Positions 21,623 to 35,211 of a stretch of 64,000 bases of DNA are shown here, in pieces. Under the pieces are notes generated by a model, which saw only the letters and a program-made list of their open reading frames with translations, did no database searches and was not told where the DNA came from. Location: positions 20,741,040 through 20,805,039 of the forward strand of contig NC_066517.1 in the NCBI RefSeq assembly GCF_024679095.1, in the 5' to 3' direction. This DNA comes from Eriocheir sinensis. Its lineage: Eukaryota > Arthropoda > Malacostraca > Decapoda > Varunidae. Both the position numbers and the translations under genes were made by a program. How positions within the stretch are numbered: position 1 is the stretch's first letter; the number at the start of each line of letters is the position of its first letter.

Positions 21623-22149
21623 TTCCTCTCTTCTCTCATTCGTTATTCATAGTTTCCATCCATTGTTATTTCTCTGCTTTTTTCACTTTCTCCATCCTGT
21701 CCGAGTTCGCTTGTGTTGTGTTTCTCCCTTCCTTCTTCTTTCGTTTATATTTCCATCTGTAACCTTTCTGCCTCTGACTTTAGCGTTCCACAAAGCTCTG
21801 CCAATATTTGCTGCACTCTCAGGGTTGTATTTTAAAACATTTCGTCGCCCAAGTTCACATATTTCACATGGCTTTCATAGGGGTTTGGGGCATTTCCAGG
21901 AGTAGGTTTATGACCCTGGTGGTAGTGTGACCCTTCCTCTGTACCATGAACCTAAAAAAACACTCATTAGAACCCGATTGATCCCCTCTTTGACCTTTAG
22001 AAGTAGCTGATGTGAGAAGCAAACGTGTCTTATAATACCGACCTTAGTCTCCTGTCTTTTCCTTTCAACTCTCTTTACCTTTACTGCTCGTCCTCTTTCT
22101 CCTCCACACCGTTTCAACATCCCACCTTGTGTCACTTCTCACCTTCAAG
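21622..22149. other. Pyrimidine-rich spacer
   Basis: Mostly C/T-rich. 21790-22020 is more complex. No gene is recognised. Confidence 0.5.
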
Positions 22150-23015
22150 CATCAAAAACTTCATGTTCCTTCTCTTGCAACACGACATTCCATCCCTCAG
22201 GCTTTCTTTCTGTATTTTGTTTTACCTTTTTCATTTTTCTTCATAACCATTAGTTGTATTTCACTAGCAGTAAAGAAATAAAGAAAAACTAATATTTCCC
22301 TTCTTGAACAAGCCACGAGATAACTTAGGCTTCTTTCTATCACAGTCTTCTACCCTTTACCTTTCGTCATATTTTTTTTTTCATTAACCTTCGGCCATGT
22401 TTCACCCGCAGTAAAAAAATATATAAAAATAAACTTCCTCTCCTGAAACACGCCGCGCCATCCATCAATCTTTCCTTCCATCGTAGTTTCTGCTGTCTGA
22501 CTTTTTTTTCCTTTTGCATACTTTTATTCAATAACCCTCAGTCATGTTTCGCCTGTAGTGAATAAACAAAAAAAAATGTATGTTTCCCTTCTGGAGCACG
22601 CAACACCATCTCTCGGCCTTTCTTTCAATCGTAGTGTCTGTCTTCTTCCATTGACCTTTTACCTTTTTCCTTCATCTGCCTATAATTCCTTCCCCTTCTG
22701 TTTCTCCGGCATATGACCACAGATGTTGCGTCGACTAAACGAAATTTTCCAACTTTTCTGAAATCGATAGCGAGGTAGGTGGATAGATAGGGAGAGAGAA
22801 TGAAGAGTGAACGCCATAATTACACCTTTATCTTTTCAGTTTCTTTCTACCCATTTCCACCATACTTATCTCTCTCCTCACCCTTCTCTCCTTCCAGCCA
22901 GGCCTCACCCACAGTAAATGAAGAATAAATATCTCGTCTTTCCCTTCAGAAATCCGCCACACCATCTCCCAGGCTTTCCTTCTATCGTAGTTTCTGTCTT
23001 CTACCTTATCCTCAC
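22150..23015. repeat. Old tandem array, period about 140-150 bp
   Basis: Each unit contains a string like catgtttcacccgcagtaaa, an A-rich patch, ttcccttctgga, cgccacaccatc and ctttctatcgtagtttctgt. Units are recognisable near 22155, 22250, 22390, 22540 and 22890. Divergence is high. Confidence 0.8.
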
Positions 23016-23880
23016 TTTCTCTCATAACTTTTTCGTCTGGCGTATATATATATTTTTTTCACTTTTTTCTATCGCGTCGTCTCCTCCCATAAGCCCTTCC
23101 CTCACATTTTTATTGCTTCACCCTTCTTCGTATTCCCCGTGAAGCCTCTCGCGCGCTGGGGCTCGGGTTATGGGTCTGTCAGGTGGTCTGTCTGTTTGTA
23201 TGTATGTCTGGCGGGCGGATGTGTTTTGTGTGTCTTTGCTTGCCTGCCTGACTGACTGAGTGACTGGTTGTTTTTTACAGGTGCTTGTCTATCATTCTGG
23301 CTGTATGTTTGTGGGGCTGTGTACCTCTGACTGGCTAGCTGAATGTCTGAATGTGATTTTTCTGTCTGTCTGTCTCTTTGTCTGTGTCTGTGTCTGGTTG
23401 GGTGTCTGGCGGGATGGAGCGCGGGTGCAGTGCCTCCCTCCTCTCGTTTTCTTTTGACTCGGTTTTTTAGGTTCTCGCGGGGAATGCATCAGTTGCCCTC
23501 AGCCTTCAAACGTGTGGGTTTTTTGCTTACCTTCACGCCTCGGAAAAGAAGGAAGGTATACAAACTGAGCTGCGGCCGAAGAGAATGAGAGAGATACATA
23601 GATAGATCGATAGAGAAATAGGTAGATAGATAGGGAGAGAGAATGAGCAAAAAACGCTATAATTCCACATTTTCTCTTTTCATTTTCCTTCTACTCATTT
23701 CCACCATTCTTAGCTCTCTCCTCATCCTCCTTTCCTTCCCTCTCCTCTCCTTTCTCCTTTCATCTTTCTTTTTCACTTTTCACTTTCATCCATCCTTATT
23801 ATCCTCACCGTTCCACTGTCCTCCCTCTCCTCCACACAGTTACCTCTCGATCTTCCTCCCTCCTCCATTTTTGTAGAGAA
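23016..23880. repeat. (CTGT)n-rich and pyrimidine-rich spacer
   Basis: 23160-23410 is rich in CTGT/CTGA tetramers. 23595-23640 has GATA units. 23640-23870 is C/T-rich and shares gctataattccacattttctcttttc with 22812-22838 in altered form, so it may be another unit of the preceding array. Confidence 0.6.
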
Positions 23881-24444
23881 TAAAGACAAGGAGGAGGAGG
23901 AGGAGGGAGGATGAGAAGGAGGTGGGAGAGGGAGGGAAGGATATGAGATTAGCTTTGTTGGAAGGATAAGTTACAATCTTTTTTCTGGGGGACTTTTTTT
24001 TTACCCTCTTGTCAGATGAAGGAAGTTGGAAGATGATGGAATAAAAATTTACGACGATGGTTCTCTCTCTGACACCATTCGCGGCCTGTTAGGAAGCTGA
24101 CAACCGCTCTTTTTGGGAGGGTGAGAAAGAGAAGAAAAAAAGCGCGTCAAATGTGAGATGGAGAAAGAGAAAGAGAAAGACAGAGAGGTTCGCTTCGTTC
24201 TTCTCTTTGTTGCTGCTTATCAGGCTTTGTGTCTTCGTTTCCTGTTTCTTTTAAGTTACACGAGTCTGGTTTGTTATACCTTATTGTTTTCTTTCTTTCC
24301 CTTCCCGTGTGTTCTCACAAGATGCCGGAATTTTTGCTTTTGGTAAGAAAATAAAAGTTTATCTTCACAACAGCGGCGGAAAGTTTTCAGTAAACTCCGC
24401 CGCAACACACCGCCGAGGAGGAGACGACAGGCATGCCAATAGCC

Positions 24445-24445
<1 letters not shown>
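23881..24445. other. Spacer
   Basis: A (GGA)n patch lies at 23890-23910. The rest is mixed unique-looking DNA in which I see no gene. Confidence 0.5.
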
Positions 24446-24487
<42 letters not shown>

Positions 24488-24529
24488 CGCGCACACAACA
24501 CACACTGAATATTTAGCATTATCATTTTA

Positions 24530-24587
<58 letters not shown>
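24446..24587. repeat. Two (CA)n microsatellites
   Basis: (CA)n lies at 24446-24486 and 24531-24587. Confidence 0.98.
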
Positions 24588-25037
24588 CAGTTACGCCTAA
24601 AGGTGGGTGGCGACGCCGGGTAATTGGAGGTGTCTCTCAGGTAACAGACAGACGGAAAAATATTCGCTGATTGTATTTGGGGAGCGAGAAATGAACCTCC
24701 TTCCACGAAACATGCTTTCTTGCCTTCTTTTCCTCTTTTACACTTTCTTTCCTAGTCACTTTTAAGGCTACAACTGTTAGCAATTTAGATTTTTTTTATG
24801 TATCTCTGTATTTTAGTTTGATACATGTGTCTCACTTTTCATAGAGGTTTTTACTGCCTTAAATTTTGTGGGACTTATTTTTTTTTATTCTGTTTTTTTT
24901 TCATATATACAGACAGACATGCATATACACAAGCATACATACATTCATACATACACACGAACGCACATTCATCCATACATATACACACTCATTTATTCAT
25001 TAACGCGTACAAATACACAAACACCTACACCTTACTC

Positions 25038-25039
<2 letters not shown>
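24588..25039. other. Spacer
   Basis: 24588-24650 is a small island with AGGTG, GGTAATTGG and CAGGTAA. Then T-rich DNA and an ACAT/ATAC-rich run at 24910-25030. Confidence 0.5.
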
Positions 25040-25098
<59 letters not shown>

Positions 25099-25151
25099 TA
25101 GGTTTATACAAGCTTTCCCTATCGTTGTTATTGACATATCAAGATCAAGAT

Positions 25152-25199
<48 letters not shown>
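25040..25199. repeat. (GT)27 and (CT)22 next to LINE copy 2
   Basis: (GT)n covers 25040-25094. (CT)n covers 25155-25199 and abuts the first LINE codons. Confidence 0.97.
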
Positions 25200-25202
<3 letters not shown>

Positions 25203-26062
25203 AGTAGTGTCACGGTAGGAGAACACCTCGGTTCTTGCGATCATAAATTAGTGCGCGTCGACATTAAAGCTCAATCATCAGTGACTGAAAATAAAGTAAA
25301 GGTGCCCAATTTCAAAAGAGCTAACTTCGTAGAAATCCGACAAAAACTAACAGAAATACAACTATCAGATGACGGCAACGTAGAGGAAGCCTGGCTAAGC
25401 CTTAAAAATCACTTACTCACTCAGCAGAACACATTCGTCCCCTTGTGCGAGAAGCGAATTAACACTAATAAAAGCCCACCGTGGTTTAATAGCGAAATTA
25501 AACAATCAGTCAATGAGAGAAAATTGTTTTACAGGTTAAAGAAAGAACAAAGCACGCCCGAAAACATTAGACTTTATAATGATGCCAGGCGACGAGTAAA
25601 AAGACTAGTAGGTCAGGCAAAGCGTAGATACGAAGAAAATATTGCAGCCAACTGTAAAAATAATCCGAAATCTTTCTTCAGTTACATAAACAACAGAAAG
25701 GCGATCAAAAGTGGTATTGGACCTTTAACAAACAGCGACGGTGCACTAGTGACTGACAGCCAACACATTGCAAACCTCTTAAACAATTACTTTTCCTCGG
25801 TGTTTAATACTAACAGTCTTCTTCTCGCTACCACCAACACCAGTACTATTGTAAATCTCGAGCATGCATTGCCTAATTTTGAAATAACAACCGATGAAGT
25901 ATTTAAAACTCTCAATTCACTTAAAACAAATAAAATTACTGTACCTGAAAAAGTATATCCAACTCTGCTGAAAGAAACAAAGAGCGAAATACTCTCCTCC
26001 TCACAACCGTATTCAATATGTCCTTGCGACAAGGCATCGTCCTTCAGATTGGAAAAAGGCTA
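25200..26062 (+). pseudogene. LINE ORF2 remnant: endonuclease end and linker
   Basis: This is the longest intact part, open for about 287 codons. After the endonuclease-terminal motif (near 25235) comes a charged linker with WFNSEIK, RRVKRLVGQAKRRYEE and KSFFSYINNRK, all typical of the stretch before the reverse transcriptase in CR1/Jockey-type elements. The frame leaves the homologous reading near 26030 and stops at 26061. Upstream in-frame Met codons at 24825 and beyond lie in microsatellite sequence and are not a real start. Confidence 0.88.
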
Positions 26063-27390
26063 ACGTGACACCGATTTTCAAGAAAGGAGACAAAAAGTAC
26101 CAGGTAATTACAGGCCCATTAGTCTAACTTCGGTTGTAGGTAAGCTACTTGAGGGCATAATTAGAGACAAAATTGTGAATTACCTTGAAAGCCACTCATT
26201 GATTGGGGACTCACAACATGGCTTCAAAACAAAAGATCCTGCCTATCAAAACTATTAAACTTTTATAACGACATCATCAATGTTTATGACGTACCCAAAT
26301 CACAGGACGAAGTCTATCTTGATATACAGAAATCGTTTGATAAAGTCCCGCATCATAAATTACTTTACAAATTAAAGCAAATAGGTATTGACGGTCAAGT
26401 AAACCAATGGATCGCGAATTGGTTGAGCAACAGACAACAAAGAGTAGTGATCGACGGATTTAACTCAGAGTGGGCGCCTGTCACTAGTGGCGTCCCTCAG
26501 GGCTCGGTCCTTGGCCCAGTGCTCTTCATTATTTACATCAACGACGTGGATGTTGGACTCAATAACCGCATTAGTAAATTTGCAGACGACAACAAGATTT
26601 GCAACTCTTTACTCACTGACGAACACAGGCAAAGCCTCCAAGAGGATTTGCACAAAATTTCAGCTTGGTCGGATAGATGGGAGATGCCCTTTAACGTAGA
26701 CAAGTGCCAGGTCCTTCAAGTTGGAACGAGGAATAAGAAGTTCGAATACGAAATGCGCGGCGTTAAACTCAAAAGCGTTCAATGCGTCAAAGACTTGGGG
26801 GTCAAAATCGCGTCAAACCTCAAATTCTCACAGTAATGCATCGATGCAGCAAATAAAGCGAACAGAAAGTTGGGCTTCATTAAAAGAAACTTTGTATTCA
26901 AGAATAAAGATGTAATACTCGCTCTACAACAGTTTAGTCAGACCCACTTGGAATATGCGGTACAGTTTGGTCTCCCCACCATGCAAAGGATATTGCTAAA
27001 TTAGAAGGTGTTCAGCGCCGGGCAACGAAAATGATCCCTTCCTTGCGCAACAAATCCTACGAAGAAAGGCTTTCTACCCTTAACATGTTCTCTTGAGAAA
27101 CGTCGCCTCGAGGAAAACTGATCGAATGTTTTAAAATACTTAATGGTTTCACGAATGTAGACAGATCAACATTGTTTATGATCGATGACACTTTGCGCAC
27201 GAGGAACAATGGCGTAAAACTCAGATGTAGACAAGTAAATTCAGACTGCACCAAATTATTCTTCACCAACGTTGTAGTGCGAGAATGGAATAAGCTTCCA
27301 CCGACAGTGGTCCAGTGTAACACGATTGACTCCTTCAAAAATAAGCTCGACCGTCACTTCCTTCAACTTAATATCAACTAGAGTAGAAAT
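26063..27390 (+). pseudogene. LINE ORF2 remnant: reverse transcriptase and C-terminal domain
   Basis: Fragments in shifting frames. Visible reverse transcriptase motifs: FKKGD and RPISLTSVVGKLLE (26075-26160), LDIQKSFDKVPHHKLL with its catalytic Asp (26318-26365), SGVPQGSVLGP (26485-26518) and the catalytic FADD (26579-26590). A TAA at 26834-26836 interrupts an otherwise continuous frame. The C-terminal part includes LGFIKRNF and THLEYAVQF. The last piece (27172-27380) contains REWNKLP and SFKNKLDRHF, the usual end of this protein. Catalytic residues persist but no continuous enzyme can be made. Confidence 0.9.
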
Positions 27391-27440
27391 GCAACGTTTT
27401 GGAGTCTTCTGATTAATGTAAAATCACTTAGGTTTAAGGA

Positions 27441-27479
27441 CAGACCACCAAGTCTGGACCATGGGGTCTGTGTGGTCTG
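27441..27479 (+). other. Nested 3'-terminal stem-loop of LINE copy 2
   Basis: CAGACCAC (27441-27448) pairs perfectly with GTGGTCTG (27472-27479). Inside, GACC (27457-27460) pairs with GGTC (27465-27468) around the loop ATGG, and two G-U pairs can extend it. Two CTATGTAAAT tail units follow within 4-5 nt. The architecture matches copies 1 and 3 although the sequence differs. Confidence 0.75.
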
Positions 27480-27499
27480 ATTTTCTATGTAAATCTATG

Positions 27500-28509
<1,010 letters not shown>

Positions 28510-28630
28510 ATTTTTTTTACAGCAAAGGAGACAGATCAAGGGCTTAAAAAAAAACTATAATGAAAAAAAAAAAGCCCGCCACTTACTGCCCCTAAAAAGA
28601 TTGGAGAGGAGTGGCCGAAGATATGGCACA
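28510..28630 (+). repeat. Dispersed repeat family X, copy B
   Basis: It has ttttacagcaaaggagacag, then atcaagggcttaaaaaaa, an A-rich middle, cccgccacttactgccccta and gaggagtggccgaagata. It matches copies A and C in order and spacing. Copy C shows that the gagtggcc segment belongs to the element. Confidence 0.78.
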
Positions 28631-29290
28631 GACAAAGGTTGAAACAAGAAATTAATATAGGCAAGTCATAGTAAGGGTAGAACTGATTTAAGATGAACAG
28701 ACAAAAGGAATTATGGGAGTGGGGAAAGATAAAGGAGCGGCTAAGAAGAAGGAAAACGGAGGGAAGGAGGGAGAGGGGAAAGTAAAAAGATGTAGAACAG
28801 GAAGAAGAGAGGATGGGAGAATGAAGGATAGAGAAATGAGGTGGATTTGCAGAAGGGGAGAGGAAGGGAGGAGAGGAGTAGGAAGAAGATGGAAGGAGGG
28901 AAGGAGGGAGAGGGGATAGTAAAAGATGTAGATGAGGAAGAGGATAGGATGGGAGAATGAAGGATAGAGAAACGAGGTGGATATGGAGAAGGGGAAAGGA
29001 AGGGAGGTTAGAAGTAGGAAGAAGATGGAAGGAGGGAAGGAGGTGCAGAGAGGGGAGATGAAGAGGAGGAGGAAGGACGCAAGGGAGAAGGGAGGGGGGG
29101 TTGAGAAACGGCACCCAGGACCAATTTTTCTCCCGAGATTTTTTTTTCCGGAGACAGAATGAATTACGGCTCTCAAATTGGGACTTAATTTTCGTGGGTC
29201 TTGTGGAGGAGAAAAGAATGAACCGCCGAGCCCAAGTTGGCGGAGGACTCGAGAGTTTGAAAGGAATTGTCATAGGACTCTAGGTGTAGT
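28631..29290. repeat. Purine-rich array, period 136 bp
   Basis: gatgggagaatgaaggatag starts at 28812 and 28948. Both copies run through tggaaggagggaaggaggga. Flanking sequence is A/G-rich. After 29100 it is complex, with no gene seen. Confidence 0.8.
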
Positions 29291-30317
29291 TAGTTAGGCC
29301 TACTTGTAAGAAAATATTGTAAGAAAGTATTATAAAGTATTCTAAGTATCGTAAAGTTGTTAGGCCTACGTGTACAGAAAAAAGGGCAAAGTTTGGGATG
29401 TGGTTTTATGGAAAGATGGCTTGAGATGAGTCTTCCTCTACTTCGAAAAATAGAATCAAGTTTGAAGTTACAAAGAGAAGGAAAAAAAAAATGAAGCTTA
29501 AGGTTTATTGAATCACGTGGAAAAAAATATCTGAAAAAAAGGTGATTATAGGCTTTAATTAGAGAAGATGAGACATTAAGTGAAATCTTCCCCTAAGCAG
29601 TTGACAGAAAAAAAAAGTTAAGTTTGAGACACGAAAGTAAAATGAAGAAGTAAGGAAACAAAAGATTACTTGGAAAGAGAGTGGAGTAATTAAGCAGAAT
29701 CTTCCACAAAGTTTGTAGAAAAAAAATATTAGGTTTGAAGCCAGAAAAGTAGAATTCAAAATAAAAGAAATGACACTCCACTCCAAAATTAAATAAAAAA
29801 AGATATTGGATTACATTGTAAAAGGGAAAAACAATTAGGCAAAATGTTCCTTCCGACGGTTCTAAGAAAAAAAGTAAAAAGAGCAGCTAAACCGAATCTT
29901 CCTGCAGTTGGAAAAAAATAAGTTAGTCTAAAAATAAAATGAGAAAAATAAAATTTGGAATTAAGCTTTACAGTAAATATGTCGAGGAAAGAATTTTACT
30001 CTGAAACCAAAAACTACAAAAAAAAAAATAAAGAAAGAGGTATTGGAATATGTTAAAAGAAAACGAAAAAATATTAGTTAAACCGAATCATCCTGTATAT
30101 AAAAAAAAATAGGTTGAAGGCTGAAAATAAAATAGGAGAAAATAAAAGTTGGAATTAAACTTTACTATAAATATGTCGAGGAGTTAACATCATCAAGGAT
30201 TTTTTTATACTTAATTCAAAATCGATTAAAACTAAAAAAATTAAAAAGTTTCCCTTCCAAGAAAATAAATCATCGTCCTTTATTTTATGTTCGTGATTGT
30301 TTTCTCATCTCGTACGA

Positions 30318-30320
<3 letters not shown>
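29291..30320. repeat. Old A-rich tandem array
   Basis: Diverged units carry strings such as aagcagaatcttcc, gtagaaaaaaaa and ttaggtttgaag (29580-29760). A later pair shares ggaattaagctttacagtaa and atatgtcgagga (29950 and 30150), giving a period near 190 bp. No coding content. Confidence 0.75.
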
Positions 30321-30373
<53 letters not shown>

Positions 30374-31014
30374 ATCGTAGTAAAGTTAGGTTCTGATTAC
30401 GATACACTACTTCTAATATCACCTTTTATATGTGAAAATGCCTGTGTAGAAACCTTTAATTGATTGAAGGGGAACATCATTAAAAGAAGCAGATACACAC
30501 ACAAACACACAATTTAAAGATAATATTAAGAAACACTAAAAGATGACGAAAGTACAGAAGGAGAGGAAGATAGAGACAAACAAACGAAAACAGACAGACA
30601 GAGACAGACAAACATACAGATACACTCAATAAAAACACGCTCTAACAAAACACTCTTAAAAACAATGAAAATACAAGAAATAAATCGTAAAACATCAAGA
30701 CGCAAAAAGACGCATTGAAAAGACAGACAAACAGACCGGCAAACAAACAAACAAACAGACGAATAGAGAGAGAGAAAGAGAGAAAAAAAATCTATGGAGG
30801 AAGGTTACCCTCTAAAAGTTTAAGTACATTTCCCTTAATGGCTAAACTTTAGGGAGAAAAAGATTTGTTTAAGGAAACTCTTCGGGTCTTTCCTTATTGT
30901 ATGTATATTATTTTTTTTTTCTTTTGGGGCTCCGTAACTTCCCTCAGGTCGTGGGCCAAAACTGTTTTTTTCCCTTGTCCTCCTTTCTTTCCCCTCCATT
31001 TTTTTCTCTCTGGT

Positions 31015-31015
<1 letters not shown>
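30321..31015. repeat. (GA)n and ACAA/GACA-rich spacer
   Basis: (GA)n covers 30321-30369. 30490-30760 is rich in ACAA/GACA units. 30790-31015 is mixed. No gene is seen. Confidence 0.7.
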
Positions 31016-31052
<37 letters not shown>

Positions 31053-31150
31053 CACGGACACAAACACACTCACAGAACGATAGAAAAATAGATAGTTAAG
31101 TAAATAGTCAAATAGATTAAAAATTTTACTGATCATACACAAACACACAC

Positions 31151-31227
<77 letters not shown>

Positions 31228-31285
31228 CCGATAGATACAAAGGTAGACAGATAGATGAAGAAATAGATAGATGGATAGTTTCTTG

Positions 31286-31340
<55 letters not shown>

Positions 31341-31383
31341 TGTTTCCCCTCTTATTTGTTGTTGTTGTTGTTGTTGTTGTTTT
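31016..31383. repeat. Three (CA)n tracts and (GTT)n
   Basis: (CA)n lies at 31016-31050, 31136-31223 and 31288-31338. (GTT)n lies at 31357-31383. GATA/ATAG units separate the second and third. Confidence 0.97.
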
Positions 31384-31607
<224 letters not shown>

Positions 31608-31852
31608 ATGTCACAATTCTCTCGTTTCCCTCTGCTATCTGCTTCCTTTCAGCCTTCCACGCATTCAATTTCGCCACTTTGCTTCATCCTCTTTTCACAA
31701 TCATTCTTCCTCTTTCCTCCTCCTTTCCATTTCCTTTTCGGGCGCTCACCGCTGCCTCGGCTTTTTCTATATTCAATACCTTCTTTTATCTCCTCTTTTT
31801 ATGATAGCTTTTCTGCATTCACTCATCGCTTTTACCTTTCTCTTTATTTCTT
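31608..31852. other. Pyrimidine-rich spacer
   Basis: C/T-rich DNA without a recognised gene. Confidence 0.5.
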
Positions 31853-31930
31853 AATTGGCGGTGGGTGAGTGGTCAGCGTGCAGGCATAGTGAGCTCGGGG
31901 ACACAGGTTCGAGTCCTACCGATGTAATAT
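31853..31930 (+). mobile_element. tRNA-like SINE head with boxes A and B
   Basis: Box A is TGGGTGAGTGG (31862-31872, one mismatch to consensus) and box B is GGTTCGAGTCC (31906-31916, perfect). They lie 44 bp apart, as in tRNA-type promoters. The acceptor and T stems pair poorly, so a functional tRNA gene is unlikely. No shared SINE body follows. Confidence 0.65.
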
Positions 31931-32295
31931 TTAACCATCTTCATTTTTCTTTGCACCTCTTATATCTTCTTTTCTTTACCTTCCCTTCTACTTATCCTTC
32001 TTCATCCGCTTCTTCGTTTGCCCCTGTGTTCATTTCCCTTCCCTTTACTCTTAATTATTTTCTTCCTCATCCCTCTTTCATATTTCTTCACCTCTCCTTC
32101 CCCTCTCCTCTTTGTGATTCCTTCTTCTCGCTTCACCCTCATCTTCCATTCCCTCTGTCTCCTTGCCTCCCTTGCGCAGCGAAACTGTTTTGTGATGCCT
32201 GACAGCCGAGGGAATGTCTGTCACCGTTTGTTGACATCTGAGGTGCGAGTGGGCGTGTCCGGGTGTCACGAGACGAAGGGGAGAGCGAGGTAAGG

Positions 32296-32298
<3 letters not shown>
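31931..32298. other. Pyrimidine-rich spacer and complex island
   Basis: C/T-rich to 32170. 32170-32290 is a GC-moderate unique-looking island. No gene is recognised. Confidence 0.5.
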
Positions 32299-32347
<49 letters not shown>

Positions 32348-32538
32348 GTGTATTGTCCGCCTTAAAGAAGATCCCCATTGTTGAGTTGGTCTCCCTTTTT
32401 ATGACTAATGTCCAGACGAGTCCATTTTACTTATTTTACCTTTTTTTTATGTATTCTTGTGGAAGGTAATTTGGGTAAGAGTTCGTGGTGACGGTGGTGG
32501 TGGTGGTAGTGCTTATAGTAGTAGTAGTAATAGTATTG

Positions 32539-32572
<34 letters not shown>

Positions 32573-32729
32573 CAGCGGTTGTTATGGTTGAATAGGTCAG
32601 AAAATAGAGGGAGGGAGTTGGAAAGGGAAAAAGAGAGATAGACAGACAGACAGAGAGACAGACAGACGGGGCAGACAGACAGACACAGAGACATGAAACT
32701 CAGGTATTCCGCCAGCCCGTCCAATTTGC

Positions 32730-32788
<59 letters not shown>

Positions 32789-32805
32789 GCACGCACGCAC
32801 GCACA

Positions 32806-32895
<90 letters not shown>

Positions 32896-33013
32896 CAGTT
32901 TCACCAACAACGGAGCGCCAACTCACACACCCTCTTCGATTAAAGGAGAGACCAACAGGACCTTCCAACGGCGTACTAGGAAGAGGAAGAGGAGGAGGAG
33001 GAGGAGGAGGAGG
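32299..33013. repeat. (GA)n, (GGT/AGT)n, (ACAG)n and (CA)n-(ACGC)n cluster
   Basis: (GA)n covers 32299-32346, GGT/AGT units 32490-32580, ACAG units 32640-32690, (CA)n with an internal ACGC block 32731-32892, and (GGA)n 32983-33013. Confidence 0.95.
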
Positions 33014-33116
33014 ACCAGTACACTTTCAATCAGTGCCGCCCCGCTATCCGTTTCGGCAGAGATTTAGTTGTCAGTGTCCTCGGCAAATTCATGGCGTGTG
33101 TGCGTTCCGATGACCC

Positions 33117-33171
<55 letters not shown>

Positions 33172-33326
33172 GGTTTGTTTTTCTTTTTTTTTATAATCCG
33201 TGTATCTTTTTCTATTACCGTGAGTGAGAGGCAGATAGATAGAGAGAAAGAATGATAGATAGATAGATAGATAGAGAGAAAGGGTATTGCGTGTGTCAGT
33301 TTTATAGCCTTGAATGTATGCAGAAG

Positions 33327-33408
<82 letters not shown>

Positions 33409-33512
33409 GTCAATAAGCCATAGTTGAAGGCCATCCAATAAGCCGCAGTATTAACATGTGCCTTCAATATTGGAGAGGCATTTGGCAAGATCTTCCGGGT
33501 GGCAAGTGGCTG
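33014..33512. repeat. (GT)n, (GATA)n and (CA)n
   Basis: (GT)n covers 33121-33169, GATA units 33235-33275, and (CA)n 33332-33405. The intervening DNA shows no gene. Confidence 0.93.
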
Positions 33513-34345
33513 GAAGGGCTGCTACCGAACTTGACTATATTATCCTTTCGTTGGTTATCTCTCTTATCGTTCTTATTCCCCTTATTTGCTACTTATTTTC
33601 TCCCTCCCTATCTCCCCTCCCCATATTTCCTTCGAGGCATTTGACTAGAAGGGCTGCTACAGAACTTGACTATATTATCCTTTCGTTGGTTATCTCTCTT
33701 ATCGTTCTTATTTTACTTATCTGCTCATTATTTTCTACCTCACTATCTACCATACCCATATTTCCTTCGAGGCATTTGACTAGAAGGGCTGCTACAGAAC
33801 TTGACTATATTATCCTTTCGTTGGTTATCTCTCTTATCGTTCTTATTTTACTTATCTGCTCATTATTTTCTCCCTCCCTATCTCCCCTCCCCATATTTCC
33901 TTCGAGGCATTTGACTAGAAGGGCTGCTACAGAACTTGACTATATTATCCTTTCGTTGGTTATCTCTCTTATCGTTCTTATTTTACTTATCTGCTCATTA
34001 TTTTCTCCCTCCCTATCTTCCCTCCCCATATTTCCTTCGAGGCATTTGACTAGAAGGGCTGCCACCGAACTTGACCATATTATCCTTTCGTTGGTTATCT
34101 CTCTTATCGTTCTTATTCCCCTTATTTGCTACTTATTTTCTCCCTCCCTATCTTCCCTCCCCATATTTCCTTCGAGGCATTTGACTAGAAGGGCTGCTAC
34201 AGAACTTGACTATATTATCCTTTCGTTGGTTATTTCTCTTATCGTTCTTATTTTTCTTATCTGCTACTTATTTTCTCCCTCCGTATCTCCTTCCCTCCCC
34301 ATATTTCCTTCGAGGCATTTGACTAGAAGGGCTGCTGTTAACTTT
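33513..34345. repeat. 135-bp minisatellite, six units plus a partial
   Basis: Units starting gaagggctgc begin at 33513, 33648, 33783, 33918, 34053 and 34188, and the broken seventh begins near 34326 after a 3-bp insertion. Identity is very high. Because 135 is a multiple of three, one + frame stays open from 33458 to 34525 (355 codons). It reads as six copies of a 45-residue unit containing a hydrophobic stretch such as YIILSLVISLIVLILLICSL. I read this as a minisatellite with an accidental frame; a repetitive membrane protein is a minor alternative. Confidence 0.93.
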
Positions 34346-35211
34346 TCCTACTCTTTCTTTTCTATTTTAGTGTTTCCTTCTACCTTGTTTGCTCCCTTCC
34401 TTTTTCGATTGTTTTCCTTCTTCCATCTGTACCTTTCTACCTTATATCTTTACATTCTTTCCCTTCCTTATCTCCTATTTCTTTCCTCTCCCCATCCCTT
34501 CCTCTCTCCATCATCTCCTATCTAATTTCTTTTTCTCTCTACCATCTTTCCTTCCAGCCCTTCTATTCCTTCTTCCTTCCCTCCTTGCCTCTCTTACCTC
34601 CTTCCTTCTCTATCTTACTACATTCTTACCTTCCATCATTTTCCTTCATTATCTCTTACTCTTTCCTCCCACTCTCTCTCCGTCCCTACCATGTTTCCTT
34701 CTCTCTCTGTCTCACTGCTCATGTTCCATCCTTCCTTTCGAAAAAGAGTAGGTCAGGACAAGAAAGGGAGAAGAAAATTAAAGGAAAGTGTAGAAAAGGG
34801 ACTGGAAGCGTGTAGGGCAAAAGACGTATGTATGTAAAGTAAGCGAGTAACAGGGAAACACAAAGGGAAAGGGTCTATGAAAGGAGAGATATCGGTAGAG
34901 GAGTTTGATCAGCGAAAGATAATGGGAAAGATAAGGGAAGGGTAGAGCAGGAAATACCGAGGACAGAAAATCAATCAGACAGGAAAAGGGAGACAGAGAG
35001 GAGAGAAAGCAAGTAGTACATAGGGAAAATTAGTGATGCAAGGAGAGGCACAGGTGAAGGGAACAAAGGGAGGGGGGGAGGGGGGAGTCATCTTACCTCG
35101 TCATCTCCTACAGGCGGGTCACGTTCGAGTCCCATGTCTGTGTTCCATGTCCTTCGTTACTTGAACCTGCAGCCCGCATACACAGGAGGAGGAGGAGGAG
35201 GAGGAGGAATG
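34346..35211. other. Pyrimidine-rich then purine-rich spacer
   Basis: C/T-rich to about 34740, where it switches sharply to A/G-rich. 35080-35170 is complex and contains a box B-like gttcgagtcc (35124), possibly a SINE scrap. (GGA)n covers 35186-35208. Confidence 0.5.

Noticed and set aside
24825..25199. Met-initiated N-terminal extension of the LINE frame
   Set aside because: This part translates AT-rich, (GT)n and (CT)n DNA. LINE homology begins only at about 25200.
31853..31930. Functional tRNA gene
   Set aside because: Boxes A and B are good, but the acceptor and T stems do not pair well and no clear anticodon arm is visible. It fits a SINE head better.
35113..35135. SINE box B at gttcgagtcc
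   Set aside because: No box A and no shared SINE body are found nearby, so ten matching bases are too little.
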